Assembly (NCBI GenBank): GCA_050942555.1
Contig: JBMNNN010000144.1
Location: 1-5,389, forward strand
DNA from: JAAYXU01 sp050942555
GTDB taxonomy: Bacteria > Bacillota > Clostridia > Christensenellales > UMGS416
Direction: 5' to 3'
Length of the DNA: 5,389 nt
Of this stretch, positions 4,884 to 5,389 are shown piece by piece. Below the pieces are notes generated by a model. The model was not told the DNA's origin and searched no databases. It saw nothing but the letters and a program-made list of their open reading frames with translations. Both the position numbers and the translations under genes were made by a program. The number at the start of each line of letters is the position of its first letter. Positions within the stretch are counted from its first letter, which is position 1.

Positions 4884-5389
4884 CTAGAATCTCACCTTTT
4901 CGTCGATATAGGCCAGCACATTGTCGATGGGCAGGCGCACCTGCTCCATCGTATCCCGGTCGCGGATCGTGACGGCCTGGTCGGCGAGCGAATCAAAATC
5001 GAACGTCACGCACAGCGGCGTGCCGACCTCATCCTGCCTGCGATAGCGCTTTCCGATGGAGCCCGTTTCGTCGTAATCCACCATATGGTGGGATGCGAGG
5101 CTGTGGTATAGCTCCATCGCGGGCTCCGAGAGCTTCTTTTGGAGCGGGAGCACCGCGGCCTTATATGGAGCCAGCGCCGGATGCAGCCGCAGAACGATGC
5201 GGGTGTCGTCGGCTCCGATCTCCTCCTCGTCGTAGCTGTCGCACAGGAATGCCAGCGCGACCCTGTCGGCGCCCAGCGACGGCTCGATGCAGTACGGTAC
5301 GTACCGCTCGCCGGTGACCGGATCCAGATACTCGAAGTTCTCGCCGCTCGCCTGCATATGCTGCCGCAGGTCGTAATCGGTGCGGTCGG
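4884..5389 (-). CDS. glyQS: Glycine--tRNA ligase, alpha2 (single-chain) type, C-terminal part only
   Basis: The window edge cuts this gene, leaving the last 168 codons. The product charges tRNA-Gly with glycine in the cytoplasm. The fragment opens with DRTDYDLRQHMQASG and EYLDP, typical of the class II catalytic core just before motif 3. Motif 3 itself is YCIEPSLGADRVALAFL (about 5248-5294), with the conserved Arg of GADR at 5262-5264. The remainder is the HGTP-type anticodon-binding domain: LHPALAPYKAAVLPL, then a segment ending in VTIRDRDTMEQVRLPIDN and a normal stop at 4884. This arrangement belongs to the homodimeric enzyme (named glyS or glyQS), not the alpha2beta2 GlyQ/GlyS type. The start codon and any leader, such as a glycine T-box, lie beyond the right edge. 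An internal ATG at 5357 is not the start. The next gene downstream follows after 31 bases. Confidence 0.95.
   Translation of the reverse strand, partial: DRTDYDLRQHMQASGENFEYLDPVTGERYVPYCIEPSLGADRVALAFLCDSYDEEEIGADDTRIVLRLHPALAPYKAAVLPLQKKLSEPAMELYHSLASHHMVDYDETGSIGKRYRRQDEVGTPLCVTFDFDSLADQAVTIRDRDTMEQVRLPIDNVLAYIDEKVRF

Overview
The window looks like chromosomal DNA from a GC-rich member of the Bacillota, probably a Clostridia-type (Christensenellales-like) gut bacterium. This rests on strong AGGAGG-type ribosome binding sites, an alpha2-type glycyl-tRNA synthetase, a DUF3784-type membrane protein, a CapA-family lipoprotein with a Thr-Pro linker, and an AraC regulator next to a Gfo/Idh/MocA protein. 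The lineage is inferred from gene types and composition only. No phage, transposase, CRISPR or rRNA/tRNA gene was seen.

Layout. Positions 1-171 are a less GC-rich leader with a plausible promoter but no recognisable gene. Two plus-strand genes follow, 12 bases apart. The first (172-1098) is an AraC/XylS-type regulator with a cupin sensor domain. The second (1111-2328) is an NAD(P)-binding Gfo/Idh/MocA protein that resembles the GH109 (NAD-dependent glycosidase) branch more than ordinary dehydrogenases. Together they look like a small sugar-responsive catabolic operon, with the regulator probably controlling the enzyme.

Positions 2329-2738 separate the plus-strand genes from convergent minus-strand genes. 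This stretch holds GC-rich hairpins and what I read as a small minus-strand protein gene (2391-2583). It has its own TATAAT box and ribosome binding site, but its frame is broken once near 2487-2493.

The rest is on the minus strand. Read in transcription order from the right edge it holds: the C-terminal third of glycyl-tRNA synthetase (cut by the window end), then 31 bases later a membrane protein with a DUF3784-like N-terminus and a bacterial PH-like C-terminus, then a perfect 10-bp inverted repeat directly abutting a good promoter, then a CapA-family surface lipoprotein. The synthetase and membrane protein are probably co-transcribed. The lipoprotein gene appears to be its own unit.

I did not find a clear new multi-gene system. 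The points most worth a second look are the frame-broken small gene, the GH109-like features of the oxidoreductase, and the inverted repeat touching the -35 box of the lipoprotein promoter.
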